Shown here piece after piece: positions 38,401 through 52,024 of a stretch of 64,000 nucleotides of DNA (within the stretch, counting starts at the first letter, position 1; every line of letters starts with the position of its first letter). Under the pieces are notes generated by a model that worked only from the letters and a program-made list of their open reading frames with translations, was not told the DNA's origin and made no database searches. The stretch is taken from positions 11,654,501 to 11,718,500 of the forward strand of contig NW_025062476.1 of NCBI RefSeq assembly GCF_000002995.4, read 5' to 3'. The translations under genes and the position numbers were made by a program. Source of the stretch: Brugia malayi. Its lineage: Eukaryota; Nematoda; Chromadorea; Rhabditida; Onchocercidae.

Positions 38401-41400
38401 TAATCCTCTTAATGGATCTACCGCGATTGCACGTGGTTCATCTAGATTTTCAGAAAACAATGTTCGTCTTTTACGTGTTACCAAATCCAGAACATTAATC
38501 TATAAATATTAAAATTAATGAACTGACAATATAATTTAGGTATTGAAACCACAAAAAACTATTTGATTCTATTTTATGTTATTACAGGGGAAGAGTAATG
38601 AATTTCTCACACCTGATCAAGACCGGTATCAGTCCAGAACAGCAGTTGATGAACCCAATCAACTGCCAAACCATCCGGTGTAGATACGTCCTTATCAATA
38701 AGTGTTATATTATGCTCCCCTTCTGCACAGCCTCGAACATCTTGTAATGTCTTCAAACCTTTACCCATGTGGCATATCATTATCTTTTCTTGTGAAACAT
38801 CCGACCAAATTAGAGTATCGTTCCTTAAAAAGATTTTGAAACGAATTTAAAGAACAGAGAAAACTAAAAAAAAAAGAACTTTCAAATAATTTGATGTATT
38901 CCAATCAGTATTTTTGCCAATAGCGCATGAATTAAAAAAGCTTTTAGTGATATCCTCATCAACTTGTCGTCATAATATTTTCAAATGTGGTTTTTCTTGA
39001 TTGAAACAGAATATAAGAACTCAACCAAAAGAACAAACAGAATTTGCTAACCTATGCAAAAAGTCCATCGCTACAGCAGAATCAAGTTTTGCGACAAGTG
39101 GCTCATACTTATTCGTAACTAAGTCGAATCTTCGGATAGTTGCTCTATTTGATAACAATAATAATGGATCACTACCTTTAGCCCGACATATACCAGCACT
39201 TTTGTTTGTACCAGTTGATCTATAAATATAATATGAAAATATCCTTTTTTACCTTTTCAAATACTTCCGAAATTATTGGTAATATGAGAATTATCGTTTT
39301 CTTTCTCATCCATCATGACAATCGGGATTAAACACAGCATAAAATTGAGAGCTAAAAAAATGAATAAAACTGTATACATCAAATCGATTGTTATGGGAAG
39401 ATAAGAGAAGGTAAATGGAAAATAACCTGCCCATCGTAAGATGATAGCCAGGATAACATTCACAGACATATCCACCCGGCACATTGATACATTTCTGAGC
39501 GCATATTCCAATCTGAGCGCATTCATCAATATCTTTAATTCAGAGTTCCACTTAATACAAGCATGAATGTTATTTGCATATTTAGACAAAAGAGAAGTTC
39601 CAAAAATTCCAAACTTGAAGCTAGTCATAAAACACTGGTCACAAAAAAGGGCTTAAAGTACAAAGCACCAGAGAATGATATCCATTCTTAAGTTTGGATT
39701 ACTGTCCCTTATCATCCCAAAATATTTCATTAAAAGTAAACTTCTTTCTGGAAAAGGAAATGACAAACTTAACAACTTGGATATTTATTTTTCCTTTTAA
39801 AATAGGATCATATCTATCATTTGACCGCTGACTAGGAGTATTTCAAATATTTTTCTACATTATAATAATGTACAAAAATATTTAAAAAAAAAAAGCAGAC
39901 AACAAATTCCAGACAAATTATTGAAAAAAGAAGACTAACCTATACAACTTCTTCCTTTTAACTCGAAACCACGAGGACAATGACAAATGGTACCATTAAA
40001 CTTTGTTGTTCGACATTTGCAATGATTGTTCGATGAGTCATCACACAATGCTGAAAAAACAAAGATCTCAATAACAACTGAAAATAATACCATTAAAAGA
40101 TCGTTTGCTGTAAACATTTAATACTTCTTACTTCAGAAGTATTACTTTACAACTGCAATTAAAATTTTCTTAATAATAAAACGCCTCATTTCAGCTATCA
40201 CTTATCTAATGACTAAAAGTGACTCAGACAACTGTTTGCACATGAAATATTATAAGTAAACGCTGCTAAAGTGCCCAACAACATATTTTTCAAATTTAAA
40301 AACAGCAAACCTACTATCATATTTTAGGTTTACTTTCGAGCAATAGGACTCTAAAGTGTTAACCCCGAAATATATGGGGTTGAAAGCTAAGACCAGAAAT
40401 TAACCAACTAAAACTATATAATATGGGCAGGTTGATCATTAAAAGACTATATGGAAATATCTGACAGGTTATGTTTATTCCTTCCGAAGAAGGTTTATTC
40501 CTTCAAAATGCAGATAAAATTTTATTCGAAGTAGGATGAATGAGAGCAATGCTTCATATGTTGCCAAATCTCTGATTGTTGTCAGATTCTTCCTCTTTCT
40601 GATCAAAAGAGAAAATAAAATTTAGAAAGTACTATATAGCAGTGACACAGTTTTCTTTTACTAGCGGTGTCTTCTGTTTAAATATTTGCTTTTAGTCACT
40701 AGAAAGTGTTGTTTAGTCACACTGGAAAAAAAGTATCGTTTAGAAAGTGCCAAAATCAATACGGAAATAAATTCCGAAAAGTCAGTCTATGTTTGCAACT
40801 ACTGCAAAATATCTATTGAGGAAAATGGCAAATCAGACTTCGATTAGTTTCTGCAAATTATACATAACTTTTTCAAACAGCTACGTGATATACAAAACTT
40901 TCTTACATAGATTGAGATGTGACGAACAAACAGATTTCAAGCAATCATTATTCGGCTTTCCATCAACACATAAATCTTCTAATTTGATACATTGCAAAGG
41001 AGTTCCTGGACAACGATATTCCGTATTTTCATCGCACTTCTCTTCTGAATGATTTAGGAATATAAATAATTACAAAGGTGAGACCAAAAGAGAACAATCG
41101 ACAAAGTAATTTTGCGAGAAAACCCACTAATTAATAATATTTTCAAAACAGAGTAAAAATTAGTACAAATCGACCAACTTTGTGTTTCAGAAGAAAGCAA
41201 CTCAGGTGACAGGACATTCGGATACCATGAAAACAAGTAAATAAAAAGTTCCCTAAATCATTAGAAACCATTTCAAATGTAAACAACAAATAAGATTTTG
41301 TATTTCTTAAACTGAATTATCCTTCAGCTATTTTTCGTCATAAAAATAAGAGATACAACATACGTTTAGCAGGTGGAGTGCAATCTTTCTCATCACTTGC

Positions 41401-44198
41401 GTCAAGACAATCATCAAAACCATCACACCATTTGTTTGCCGGTATGCATCTTCCCATATCGCAAGTCCTTTCATTAGCTGTACAAACACGCTTGTCACCT
41501 GAACAATAAGAGATATTAATATTTGGTTTATATTACAAAGACTTTACCATTTCTTTCAATTATAGCGAAACCTATATATTCATGAGAAAAATTTTCATTA
41601 TGATGCACGAATTAAAGAAATCTAACATCATTAATTATTTTTTTTAAAGCAGATGATAATGCTAATAACAACCGTTTATGTATTAAAATTACAAATTTAA
41701 ATGATTGATGTTTTTAAAGCAAAGTGTTACAATTCTCTTCATCTGAGCCATCTGCACAATCCATTTCTCCATCACATTTCCACGCTTTATTGATGCAATG
41801 ACCACCATTTCGACACGGAAATTCCTAAATATATTTAATGCACTCTTCAAATGGTTCATGCTTTATAGAGACAAATTTTGATGCAAATTTAGTCAAGAAT
41901 AACAACGTAATACTTGTTAATAATTACACATAGTGCATGAAAGTTGGTCAAAACATCTAGCAATTCATTGACGTCATCTTCTTATAACATATTCTCTTAC
42001 TTAATAACACAAATGAATGTTATTTAAATAATATTTCTCTGCTGAAGCATCTCAGTTTTTGAAATCATTACTACGGATTTCAGTCATTAAGGTAAAAGTA
42101 TTAGTTTTCGAAATATGATAACACAGAAAACAGTTTACGCATGTTTACAGCTGAAATCTTATAAACTATTTACCATCGCAGAACGAGAAATACATTAGCA
42201 AAAGTAAGGATGATAAAGACAGTAAACATGAAAAGGTATAATAAAACCTAGAAAAACTTACAAAGCTATGATGACATGTAACCATATGTGGATTTTGACT
42301 TATAACTGTACCAATATCTGAACAATCCATTTCATCCGAATGATCCTTGCAATCTGCTTCGCCATCACAAACCCACATTCGAGGGATACATGTTCCACCT
42401 GATCGACACTGAAATAACATTCCTCACAATACCAAACGATAATTTTACAAAATCAGAAAAAAAAAAAAAAAAAAACAACAGTTTGAACAAAAGTAATTAT
42501 AATTAAAAAATAACTTGAAAGAAATCTCACCTGAAATTTTTCTGTCGCATCACATGTCGTATTCGGACATTTTTCGTGATCTTCATCCGAACCATCTCCA
42601 CAATCATCGTCACCATCACAAAGCCAATTTTTGAATATGCACACACCGTTATCGCATCTGTACTTAGACATGACGTCAAGAAACTCGAAAAACTATTCCA
42701 TTCATAAAAAATGAATTAAATGGATTGATAAGGTCATTCTAAAGAAATGAAACATATAGTTGCTGCTAGGAGGAAAGAAATTGAAAGAAAAAAGCACAAT
42801 AAAAAAAAAAAAAGTCAAGGATGAGAGGAAAAAAAAGAAAGGAACATGTAAAAATTCGTACTGAAACTCGTTTGTGCCACATGTCCTTGTCTTTTGGCAA
42901 TCCTTTTCATCGGACATATCAACACAGTCATTTTGTCCATCACATTTCCATGTCATTGGGATGCACATTCTAGCATGACCTTTGTATTCTTCACATACAA
43001 ATTGATCTTTTTCGCATGTTATATCTGAAAAATGTTTATTGATCATCAAAAAGCATTTAAAATCAACGAAAGGTTAAACATAGCACTTTATAACTAACTT
43101 ATAATTACTGGTAAAGAATTTAGCCAATGATTTTTTATGTTATAACATAACAGATGACTGTACATTTTTTAAACATTTATAAGCAAACAAACTTAAATAT
43201 TGAACAATTGCGCAAAAAAAAAAACATATATTGGACAGACTTTGGCATCCTTTTTCGTCTGATGAATCACGACAATCAGGTTCTCCATCACATACCCAAG
43301 TCTTTGGAATACAACGTGCTGGGTAATCGCGGATTTTTGAAGCATATAATGGAAGGCCGATTGAATCACCGACACATTCAAATTCTCTGTCTGTCTTACA
43401 GGATATCCGCGCTAAAACAAAAGTTTTCATAATGTAATAAAAACTGAACACATATCTAAAATACGTCTAAAAATAAAACAAACGTTTGTTTGAAAAAGTG
43501 TTTTAAAATTCATATTTAAAAATGGACAAATTAGTAATGTTAAAGAGCAGAGGGTTTCCACTATTTTGCTACCAGAAATATAGATACATTTACAAAAAAT
43601 TTCAAAGAAAAAATGTTTTTGTCGACAAAAGACAGAGTGTAGAAGTTTAAAGAAGTTGGTTAATTTAAATACATAACTTACAGCATTTATCTTCGTCATC
43701 ACCTTCCGGACAATCCTCATCACCATCACAGCGCCATGAAAGAGGAATACATTTGCCATTATTACATTTATACTGATTGTCTTCGGAACATTCTGAAAAA
43801 ATTTAGCGGTATTAGAAAGACAAGAAGAAAAAACGTTCTATCATAATTTGGTATTAGAAAGAAAGAGAAATAGGGTTTTAATGGTTTAAAAAAACCATTT
43901 ACAATTAGTTACAAAATTTCATCTAACTGATAAATTTTTAATTATCATTTTGTAAATAACAAAAAATTTGACTGATTTCATTCTAAAATTTCAGAAAACA
44001 ATACATCTAAATCATTTATTCATAAATATTAATACATTCAAATTCTGTCCAAAAATAAATATTTTCAAGAAATCTAAATCCAAAGAAATAAAATTTACCT
44101 TTACTTCCTGTTGTTTCAATACCTTCAAGAAATCCCACTAGTGTAACGAATATAAAAAATGCAATTGATATGAACATCTTTGGTGAAGATTTCGACAT
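35421..44198 (-). CDS. rme-2: LDL receptor-family endocytic receptor (RME-2/VLDLR-like), 942 aa
   Basis: Twenty-one exons agree in phase: 44099-44198 (ATG), 43682-43792, 43241-43411, 42862-43024, 42531-42657, 42262-42408, 41731-41824, 41364-41498, 40907-41044, 39940-40050, 39427-39532, 39052-39219, 38613-38823, 38332-38499, 37768-38034, 37514-37637, 37013-37135, 36858-36937, 36436-36550, 35954-36078 and 35421-35465 (TGA). In order: signal peptide; seven class-A ligand-binding repeats with the CDG...C...SDE calcium box and an eighth, atypical one; an EGF module; a DIDEC calcium-binding EGF; a six-bladed YWTD propeller ([24 protein letters not shown]); a final EGF; a transmembrane helix near residues 831-852; and a tail of about 90 residues with NPVY, the clathrin-adaptor signal. 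Size and order match VLDLR and the nematode yolk receptor RME-2, which takes vitellogenin into oocytes. Orthology is inferred from architecture; giant LRPs are excluded by size. Confidence 0.93.
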
Positions 44199-46129
44199 TC
44201 GTTTTTTCAGAATCTTTACAATATAAACGATATTATAGCTATTCCATGCAATAATGCTAATGTAATTTGATGATCGATATGATGCTAACTGGTAAAAGAT
44301 GAGAGTAGAAATGAAATTTGGTAGAGTATAGAACCGGTAGAGTATGAAACGTTCGTCCGATGAACACTCTTCAGAGAATTTCTAATAATACACACGTCGT
44401 TACTGCCAGTTCTCAATTGTGATATCGCAAATGCAATTAATGGTGCAAAATGAAACACGTATGCACTTATAAAACGTATCTGAAACGAATAAACAATTCA
44501 TTACAAACATCAAAGATTATGTTGAAGTTATACAACGAAAATCAATTCGAAATTTCGTATGCATTGTTCGGTTAGAATTAAATCAACATAGCACAATCAT
44601 ATATCATCAAACTAATTTATAGTTATAATAGGCGAAACAAATTTAAAAAATGATTACGAGAAAAAAAAATCATTAAGTGATATAAATTATATAATCATAT
44701 ATTAGTTATTAAAGCAATTAATAACGACGATTACTACACACAAAAAATATTATAGCAATTGTAAATTTGAATTACAAATAATTACAACATAACTTTTTAA
44801 AGTAACATAGTATAATAATTAAAACAAAAAAAAAAAAAAAAAAAAAAAGAATGAAAAGATTGATTGCTGAAAAAAATGGGTAATGAATGCATTTGAATGA
44901 CGGAAGAAAGAATGAATCATTACTGACAAGTGATAATGATAAGAAAAGTTAAGAAATTATCATGACTAATGCAGTGTTTCCGATACAAGCACGATCAATT
45001 GTAGCAAAACAACAATAATTTTGGAGAGAACGAGAAGAAGAGAGAAAAAATAAGATATATACTAAATAGTTCAATGCTGAGATATATGACAAAAAAATAT
45101 ATATATAACATTGAAATTTTGTTAAATAAATTTATAAACTAGTTTCTAGGATTAAAATTTTGAAGAGAACAATTCATTTCATTTCATTTCCTTTTAAAGA
45201 AATATAAAAAAATGGAAAACAGAAAGAGAGAGAGAGAGAGAGAGAAGAGAGGTGGACAAAGGGGCAGAGATAGCGAGGAAGGAAAACATGATGACAGCAC
45301 TTTCTTTTTTTTTTTAAACTATGTTGAAATAAAACTAACAATTGCAAGAAAAAAACTTTTTTTTCTTCTTTTTTAAACCTAAAATATTAAACTTAAAATA
45401 TAATAGGCAAAAAATATGTGTAGAATAATTTATTTTTATTATGAAAAAAAAAAAGAAACTTGAAATGATGTAACAAAATAGTATTACCATTTTTTATTTT
45501 AAGCTCAAAAATATTTTAAGTAAGAAAATTTCCAATAATTTTAATACTTACGACTAAATTTTATAAAAGAAAGAAAAGAAGTAAGGAAAGAAGTTAATAC
45601 TTGATTAAATTTTATAAAAAGAAAGAAAAAAGTAATAATAATAATAATAATAACATTAATTTAATTTTAATCAAATTAATAATATCTAATCCTTATCAAA
45701 ATATATTTTAATGATAAATAAATTCAATCATATACTTCAATATTAATATATAAAATGATATTAAGAAATAATTATATATATACTTAATACTTGTTACATA
45801 TGTTTATATGGTATTAGTTACGTTTGTTACATATTAATACACATTTAAATATAGTAATAATAATAATAATAATAATAAATAGTGAGAAAAACAGAAAAAG
45901 TAAAAGGTAAAATTCAAATATATTTTAAAATTGAATTAACTTAAATTTATAATAATTTTAAACATTTTAAACTAATATATACATATATAAGTTAATTATA
46001 ATATAATTCATACAACTATAGCACTTTATAAAAAATTGCTATGAAAGGAAAAGACAAAAAAGGGATAAAGTTGACATTAATTTTGCTTGGTGACATAAAC
46101 ATAAACATTCTATCCCACACTCTTCCTAA
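44199..46129. other. Intergenic, 5' flank of the receptor gene
   Basis: AT-rich DNA that should contain the receptor promoter. It holds a short (AG)n run at 45223-45251 and ATT/AAT triplet runs near 45640 and 45857. I see no core promoter motif I would defend and no coding exon. Confidence 0.5.
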
Positions 46130-46328
46130 ACACATACATATGACACATTCAATCCGTATTAGACAGATAGATAGATCGATGTATGTATATATACACATAC
46201 ATACACATACAAAGCATGTGTCACATGCATATACATGCACACACACATATGCATGCACGCACAGATATACGTACACGCATATGCATACGCACATATATAC
46301 GTATAAAAGATGAACAACACATACATGC

Positions 46329-46414
<86 letters not shown>

Positions 46415-46530
46415 GCATAGACATACACATACATATAATTGCGTACATAAACAGCACATAGAATGCGTTTGCATTGACATACACACATATATATAATATA
46501 CGCATGCAGACAGACATACACACATGCATG
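46130..46530. repeat. CA/TG-rich region with a pure (AC)n microsatellite
   Basis: A perfect (AC)n run of about 75 bases (46339-46413) lies inside about 400 bases of ACATAC, ATGCAT and CACACATA words. It gives overlapping artefactual open frames rich in Cys and Val on the minus strand and His and Thr on the plus strand. Confidence 0.95.
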
Positions 46531-46702
46531 TACAGACAGACATACACTAACATACTGGTACCATTGAGGTACAGAAATTATAAAGCTTGAAAGCAGCACC
46601 ATCAGTCATCCATAGATCTGTTTATTCAAATGCTTTGAGATGAGTCGGAAAGATGAATCGATAGAAAATTGAGAAAAAAAAAAACAAAAAAGATAAAAAT
46701 GT

Positions 46703-46713
46703 AGAGAGAGGGA

Positions 46714-46757
<44 letters not shown>
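46703..46757 (+). repeat. (AG)n microsatellite
   Basis: Nearly perfect AG repeat interrupted by GGG and one ACAG. Confidence 0.9.
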
Positions 46758-46759
<2 letters not shown>

Positions 46760-48907
46760 CATTCTCTTCTAAGCAATCATTCATTCATTTATTCTAATTT
46801 TAACATCAATTAAAGTTTAATTTAATTTTCTTTTTACCAACTGAAATGATTCATTCATAAAAAAAAAGATGGAATATAAACAATAAATTTAACATTTTTA
46901 ATTTATTATTACATATTTAAATAATATTTATAATATATTTTTTTTCTTTTAAAATAACATTTATTAATGAAAGAAAAAAAAAAAAGAAAGAAATTGTTTA
47001 GAAAAAATATCAATTATTTTTATTATTTTTATTTTACAAGAACGATTAATTAACTAATTAATTAGATTCATTCATTAATAATGAATTTTTTATAAACAAG
47101 AAAATTGTCTTAGAATTATTTTTATTAACAAATAATTTGTTTTTTTTTTTTCCTTTTTTATTTTTCAATCTAATGTATTCGCTTATTAATTTTCAACAAA
47201 ATTTTCATCATTTTTGTAAAATTTGATTTCCTTGGAAAAAATGATTATTAGTTTTAATTTGAATTTTGATTAATTCCTAAGTTGTAATTTTATAATATAA
47301 TATACATGAAATATTGCCATTAAATACTTACATTTTTATAAATATTAAGTTTTAAATGATAAAATTTTTTTATTACTAATTTTGGATAAAAAGAAAATTT
47401 GCGAATTAAATATAAAATATGTATATACATTGAATGTTTTTATATGTAAAATATACAAATATACAAAATATTGGAAATAAAACTGGAAAGAATAGATATT
47501 TCGAGAATGAAAATCTATTATCAATAAAATTTTGCTAAGAAAAAAATTTATCATTTGTGAGAAATATTAACTGAAATTATACAAATAATTTCATACATAA
47601 TCTATTTTGAATTAAGCTGGGTGAGTAAGTAAATAAATTATGAAATTGAATTAGGCTTAGGTGGAGAAATGAGTAAATAAATGAGTAATTAAGCAAATAA
47701 TTTAAATGTATAAAATGCATAAAGTGAATTTAAGTAAAACTAAGCAATAAATTAATTTTAATAAATGTATAAAGTGAAATTTCAATAGAATCAATTATTA
47801 ACTTATTCAATAAATAATTGAGTATTAATAAAATGAAATCATTCACAACAAAAAAGAAAGAAAAGGAAAAAAGTTGAATTGAAAAAATATTCAATATTCA
47901 AGTATCATATAATTCAAATTTCATTGATAATATAATTTTTATTTAATTTGATAACATTTTCAGTATGATTGATAGCGAAGCTATTTGATATCAAATTCAT
48001 TCATGTTAATTTTAATTTAAAATATTTAAATGAAACATTTGTCTACGATAAAATTAGATTCCATGAAGTATTGAAATTAATCTTTTTTTTTTGCTTCAAT
48101 TATAAAAATGAATAACTAAATATGCATGCAATGATGATGATTCATGTGATGTGAGAATAATTTAATGAATTTAAACAAGAAAGAAAAAATGAAAAAGATT
48201 AAAAATCATCAAAACTATTATATAATAAACAATACACCACGAAATCGCGGGATTAATTGATTGATTGAAAGATTAAAAAGGGAAAAAAAAAATTAATTTT
48301 TTTCATTATTATATGATGTTACTGAAAATTGTAACTTACTAATACAATAAGAATTGGAAAATAAAATAACGAAACTAATTGAATATAAAAACAATCTATG
48401 ATGTTTATATTTTTAATGATAATAGTTTAGTTGGATCTCTATTTACGAATAAGAAAAATATTTGAGAAAAAAAAAAAAAAAACAGACAAGCAAGAAACAA
48501 AATAAAACATTTTGAAAGTTAGGTGATATTGATATCATTGATAATAAAAAGCTAGCAATAACAATGATAATATGAATTATAAACAATGGAACAGGAAAAT
48601 ATATTCATATACAAACAAAAGATGATGAAAAATTAATGACCAACTATAAACTATTAAAATAAACCAATGAGAGTTAAAAATAAATTATAAAGTAGTCTTA
48701 GTTAAAAATAAATTGAACTCAAAAAAGAAAGAAATCAGTGCGAAAAGTATAAAATTTTAATAAATTTCAATTTAATTAGCAGAAAGAAAGCAAAAAGAAA
48801 TGAAAAAAGAAGCAGAAATAATTGCAATTTAAAATTAAAAATATTTTTCAAAACTTTCAAAGAAAAAGAAATATTTTAAATTTAAAATATGAAATAATTT
48901 ATAGCAG

Positions 48908-48944
<37 letters not shown>

Positions 48945-51596
48945 AAGCAATAATGTTAATGTAAAAAGAATTTAAAAAAAAAAAATTTCTCATCAGTTTA
49001 CAACAAAATACTAGATCTATAATTAATCTGTAATTTAAAAGAAAAAAAAAAAAAAATCATTTTAATATATTTGAATATGTTTTTCTTTTTTTTAAATAAA
49101 GAAAAAAGAAGAGGAAAAGAGGGATGGAACTGATAAGATTGATAATGACGTTGTTTACTTGGATGAATGAGCAATAAGATTAAATCCATTTGAAATATTG
49201 TTAACTTAGCTTGCAAAATGATTGACAACAATCTAAACATAATTATTCTAATGCATTCTGTCATCTTTCATTTTCTATCATTGCTAATTAATTGATACTA
49301 ATAATGTTTTGGTGACACATCGATATTGATTATCAGCTAATGATACATTATCATTATTAAATTTCAATCAATTGATAATTACTCAACTTGATAATTTCAT
49401 CGATATCATCGATTTTTTCTTTTTCCTTTTATTTATTTGATTATTTATTTATTATTATTATTTTTATTATTACTATTATTATTATTATCGTTATTATTAA
49501 TATTATTATTATTAATTACTATTATTATTACATCCATCGCCATCATTGCTGCCAGTTTTGTCCCTTAATCATTTACTATCATTATCATTGTTATCACTTG
49601 CTATTCTAATGTTTACAAGATTGTGACTGATTGATGACACTAGCATTTGTTTTTCTTTTTTTTCGAAATTTTTTTTTTTATGAAAAGTCTTTTTACTGCT
49701 TCTAATTTAAAATGATGTAATTAGCATCATTTGCTTCATCAGTCAATTATCACATACAATAAGCAATATGTTTAATTTGATTAAATGCATCGATCTCAAT
49801 TTACTAAATAAATAGTTTACCAAAGAAAAAAAAGTAATCAATAATGGAAATTGAAAGAAAATGGTCAATCAAAATTGAGAAATGAATATTCAATATTAAA
49901 AAGTGAACAATTAATTGCCACTATTGAAATTTCAAAAAGAAAAATGCCTAATTTGAAAAATTGGAAAACTGAAAAATAAATGACAAAATTAAAAAGTGTC
50001 AGCATTCAAACAAAATTTTGAAATTGGCCACGAAATGATGACACATTTAAAACTTTTATTAATCATCATATCAATATTGTTATCACTATTATCATCATTA
50101 TTAATATTATCATTATCATTCCTCAATGCTTACAGCTTAATCTTTCCTTTCCTTCCTTTTCACCTTTTTTCTTCTTTTTTAAAATTTTTTGTTCAATTCC
50201 TTATCTAAACGAGAAAAAATTAAAAACAAAAAAATTTCCTAACAAAATTAATGGAATGATAACGAATAATAAATGATAAATAATCAATGAGAAAATAATT
50301 CGCTCATTAAAAAAAAAAAAAAAAAAAAAAAAAATGGGAAAAAAGAAAACGAAAGATGGAAAAGCGTTCTAATCAAATAAATACAAAACTAATTTTATTT
50401 TACCATTTTTTTTTTTTTATCATTTTCTATCAGTGAAATCAATTTAACTGAAAATCAGAAATCAAAAACCAAAAGTTAAAAACAAAATGAAGCAAAAAAA
50501 AAAAAAAAGAGAAATGAAATGGAAATAGGAAGATAACCAATATTAGTTAAATTAATAATTGTTCATTTCTAATTCCAAAAAATAATTTTTAAACTTAATT
50601 TATTATTTTTCACTTTCGTTATTTTATCTCACACTTTAAACCTTATCATTGATAATTGATTCATTTCTTTTTTTCTTCTATTTTATGAATGACTCATTTA
50701 TAATTGTTTACATATTGATATGATATGGAATGAGAAACTTTCGAAATGATAATTTCATTGATTTTCATTTTTGACAATTGCGATGAATAACAATGAGAAT
50801 AAAATGAAGGAATTAATATTTGATTTTAATTTCCTTTTTTTTTTTTTTTTTCTTGCTAAAATTATTTTTTAAAATATTGTACGACTAAGTCGTAGGTAAA
50901 TAATAAGAATTTTGTTTTGAATTAAAAACGAAAAAAGAAAATAATAAATAAATTAATAAAAATTGAAATTATAAGCGATGAACAAAGAGTATTAATAAGA
51001 ATTAATTAAATAAAAAATTTACATAAATAAAATATTATTGCAAATTATTCGTGTTTTATGTATGCCATAACAAAGAATGAAGTAAATAAATAAACAAATA
51101 AATTAATGCAGTTAAATCTTTTTTTTGGTTATTAATAATAATAAAAATAATGATAACAACAGTAATAATAATAATAATAATAATTGATAATAATAAAAAT
51201 AATATGATAATAACAAAGAAATTGATTAATTCAAAAAGTGTAAAGCATATAGTTTTGTGATAAGGAATCACAGTCTTTTTTTTTTATCATTACAATCGAT
51301 AAGAAATCGATAAATTATTAGTAACTCAAAAAGATATAATCTTATCAGTGAAAGTATGAAATATTATAACAAATAAACAATTCAGTCAGTTAAGCAATAA
51401 ATCAAACAATATTAATAGTAATATTAATCAAATTATGAAAAGCAATAAATTTTCTAAAATTTTTTGCATTCTATTTTTTACTAAATTAATTTTAAAATTT
51501 TTACATTTTGTATCTTTCTGACTTAGATAATAATTGTAATTGTGGTAAAATTAAGATAAAATGAAATAATCATCGTGTGTAACATAATTATCATAA
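46760..51596. other. Gene-poor AT-rich intergenic DNA
   Basis: Almost 5 kb with long A and T runs, a 37-A run near 48911 and TTA/ATT triplet stretches at about 49441-49530 and 51130-51200. No supported exon or RNA gene was found. Confidence 0.5.
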
Positions 51597-52024
51597 TAAA
51601 TGATCACTATATCTGATTATGATTATCATGATCAAATAAAATGAAATGATCACTATATCTGATTATGATTATCATGATCAAATAAAATGAAATGATCACT
51701 ATATCTGATTATGATTATCATGATCAAATAAAATGAAATGATCACTATATCTGATTATGATTATCATGATCAAATAAAATGAAATGATCACTATATCTGA
51801 TTATGATTATCATGATCAAATAAAATGAAATGATCACTATATCTGATTATGATTATCATGATCAAATAAAATGAAATGATCACTATATCTGATTATGATT
51901 ATCATGATCAAATAAAATGAAATGATCACTATATCTGATTATGATTATCATGATCAAATAAAATGAAATGATCACTATATCTGATTATGATTATCATGAT
52001 CAAATAAAATGAAATGATCACTAT
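51597..52024. repeat. 46-bp minisatellite, nine full copies
   Basis: Nine head-to-tail copies of a 46-bp unit starting TGATCACTATATCTGATTAT occupy 51601-52014 and a tenth is cut off after 10 bases. By eye the copies are identical. The unit contains the palindromes ATGATTATCAT and TGATCA. Confidence 0.95.

Noticed and set aside
40789..41052. 87-codon plus-strand frame
   Set aside because: Antisense shadow of a receptor exon.
46016..46602. Overlapping open frames rich in Cys/Val or His/Thr, up to 175 codons
   Set aside because: Produced by the (AC)n microsatellite and its flanks; open in several frames on both strands at once.
51597..52024. CRISPR-like or iteron origin array (46-bp repeat)
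   Set aside because: No spacers and no replication gene nearby; a eukaryotic minisatellite is sufficient.
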